DNA of 6,728 bases, taken from NCBI GenBank assembly GCA_030602145.1, contig JAUWAH010000134.1, forward strand, positions 1 through 6,728, written 5' to 3'. The notes beneath the pieces were generated by a model. That model saw only the letters and a program-made list of their open reading frames with translations. It was not told the DNA's origin and did not search any database. The position numbers and the translations under genes were made by a program. Of this stretch, positions 5,333 to 6,728 are shown piece by piece; position 1 is the stretch's first letter, and each line of letters opens with the position of its first letter. The stretch is from Desulfobulbus sp. Lineage in GTDB: Bacteria; Desulfobacterota; Desulfobulbia; Desulfobulbales; Desulfobulbaceae.

Positions 5333-6163
5333 CTGGCCAGGAAAAAAGAACCGGAAAAGGCACCAAACCACGAACGCTGGCTGGTGTCCTATGCAGACTT
5401 CATCACGCTGCTGTTCGCTGTATTTGTCACCCTGTACGCCATGTCGCAGACCGACAAGAAGAAAGTCGAGGAGGTGGCTGCCTCCTATCGGTCCGCATTC
5501 GGCATCACCGCTGGCATGACGGCCGGTAAGCCTCAGGTGCTGCCGAACACGAACGCGTTGCCCATCCCCTCGATGAAAGAACAACCGAAAGCACCTGGGG
5601 AAGCAAAGAGCAAAGGCAAGGGCTCGGCGGGAATTATGGCGGGGGCAAAGGAATTCAAGGCCATGCTGATCACCCTTGAGAAGCACCTGGTCGCCAGTAA
5701 GGCGCAGGACAAGGTTACCCTCGACATCAGTACAAGGGGACTGGTCATCAGTCTGAAGGAGGCGGGGTTCTTCGACTCGGGCAGCGCTGTGGTGAAGCCG
5801 GCGGCGTTTGACATCCTGACCGACATCGGGGAAATGCTTCAGCCCTACGACAACGAGATCAGTTTCGAAGGGCACACCGACAACATGCCGATTCATTCGG
5901 CAACGTTTCAATCCAACTGGGAGTTGTCGACGGCTCGGGCAACCGGTCTTGCCCGCCATTTTATGGATCGCCTGGGCATGCATCCGGACAAGATATCGAT
6001 CACCGGTTACGGCGAATATCGACCGATCGCCGAAAACATCACCGAGGCGGGAAGAAGGCAGAACCGGAGGGTCGATCTTGTGGTGCTGGCAGCAGCACCG
6101 GAGAAAATCGAGGAACTGCATCCGGCCCAACCGCCCTCGCCCTTGCCGAAAGTACCATTCTAG
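5333..6163 (+). CDS. motB: Flagellar motor stator protein MotB, apparent CTG start
   Basis: MotB is the peptidoglycan-anchored partner of MotA in the inner membrane. From a CTG at 5333 the protein is 276 residues, beginning (M)ARKKEPEKAPNHERWLVSYADF, the basic cytoplasmic tail and HERWLVSYADF block typical of MotB. D22 (codon 5396-5398) is the ion-binding aspartate, followed by one membrane helix (about 23-41). A linker of roughly 90 residues leads to an OmpA-like peptidoglycan-binding domain (about 135-252) with FFDSGSA, EGHTDN (179-184), SNWELSTARA, GYGEYRP and NRRVD (244-248), then a proline-rich tail. The first standard start in frame, GTG at 5384, would remove the whole tail and put the aspartate at residue 5. 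An in-frame TGA at 5312-5314 limits the start to 5315-5333. CTG is inferred; ATA at 5330 is an alternative. Confidence 0.9.
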   Translation: MARKKEPEKAPNHERWLVSYADFITLLFAVFVTLYAMSQTDKKKVEEVAASYRSAFGITAGMTAGKPQVLPNTNALPIPSMKEQPKAPGEAKSKGKGSAGIMAGAKEFKAMLITLEKHLVASKAQDKVTLDISTRGLVISLKEAGFFDSGSAVVKPAAFDILTDIGEMLQPYDNEISFEGHTDNMPIHSATFQSNWELSTARATGLARHFMDRLGMHPDKISITGYGEYRPIAENITEAGRRQNRRVDLVVLAAAPEKIEELHPAQPPSPLPKVPF

Positions 6164-6221
6164 CCGGGCAGCACAAAGGCCGTATCAGCTTGAGTCGGGG
6201 CAATCGAATAGCGGCGCCAAG
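6164..6221. other. Convergent motB/gltD intergenic region
   Basis: 58 bases lie between two genes that face each other. No clear bidirectional hairpin with T tracts is visible; only a short GGCGCC palindrome and scattered 4-base matches occur. Termination may be Rho-dependent or may lie inside the neighbouring genes. Confidence 0.4.

Positions 6222-6728
<507 letters not shown>

Noticed and set aside
4500..5366. Minus-strand frame of 288 codons opposite motA
   Set aside because: It is a shadow of motA: long because of codon bias in the real gene, with no family resemblance, while motA is unmistakable.
5308..5529. Plus-strand frame starting ATG 5308 overlapping the motA end and motB start
   Set aside because: It is out of frame with motB, and its translation is low in hydrophobic pattern and unlike any MotB N-terminus. 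The true MotB N-terminus is in the other frame.
5108..6130. Minus-strand frame of 340 codons opposite the end of motA and motB
   Set aside because: It lies antisense to two well-identified genes and its translation is rich in Arg, His and Gly with no domain pattern.

Overview
The window looks like chromosomal DNA from a flagellated Gram-negative bacterium, most likely a Desulfobacterota (former Deltaproteobacteria) relative. This is inferred from three things: an FlbD-type flagellar protein encoded near motA and motB, the style of the MotA/MotB proteins, and an acyl-CoA carboxylase of the biotin-carboxylase/carrier fusion type. The taxonomy is an inference only; no marker gene is present. Most genes are GC-rich, while the end of dedA and the spacer after it are clearly AT-rich.

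Layout: (1) 1-890 (+), the 3' end of a biotin-dependent acyl-CoA carboxylase alpha subunit, followed by a 14-bp perfect inverted repeat that may be a terminator. (2) 1057-1272 (+), flbD. (3) 1273-1634, a 362-base non-coding leader holding a strong hairpin, a sigma70-like promoter and a well-matched ydaO/yuaA-type cyclic-di-AMP riboswitch. (4) 1635-3554 (+), kup, a potassium uptake permease. (5) 3751-4383 (+), a DedA-family membrane protein. (6) 4542-5330 (+), motA, and about 5333-6163 (+), motB, the flagellar stator pair. (7) 6222-6728 (-), the 3' end of gltD, the glutamate synthase small subunit, convergent with motB.

The clearest regulatory story is at kup. The predicted promoter places transcription start at the 5' base of riboswitch helix P1. 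The aptamer runs through about 1577, and the RNA between it and the GTG start can fold in two exclusive ways. One hides the AGGAG ribosome-binding site; the other uses the 3' strand of P1 and leaves that site free. This fits an OFF switch at translation: high c-di-AMP, which signals ample potassium, would shut off potassium import.

The second notable point is motB. The conserved MotB N-terminus reads upstream of every ATG/GTG/TTG codon in frame to a CTG two bases after the motA stop, which suggests a non-standard, translationally coupled start. Third, a potassium-transport/DedA pair sits between flbD and motAB, genes often found close together in related bacteria. I see no insertion sequence, CRISPR array, tRNA or rRNA.
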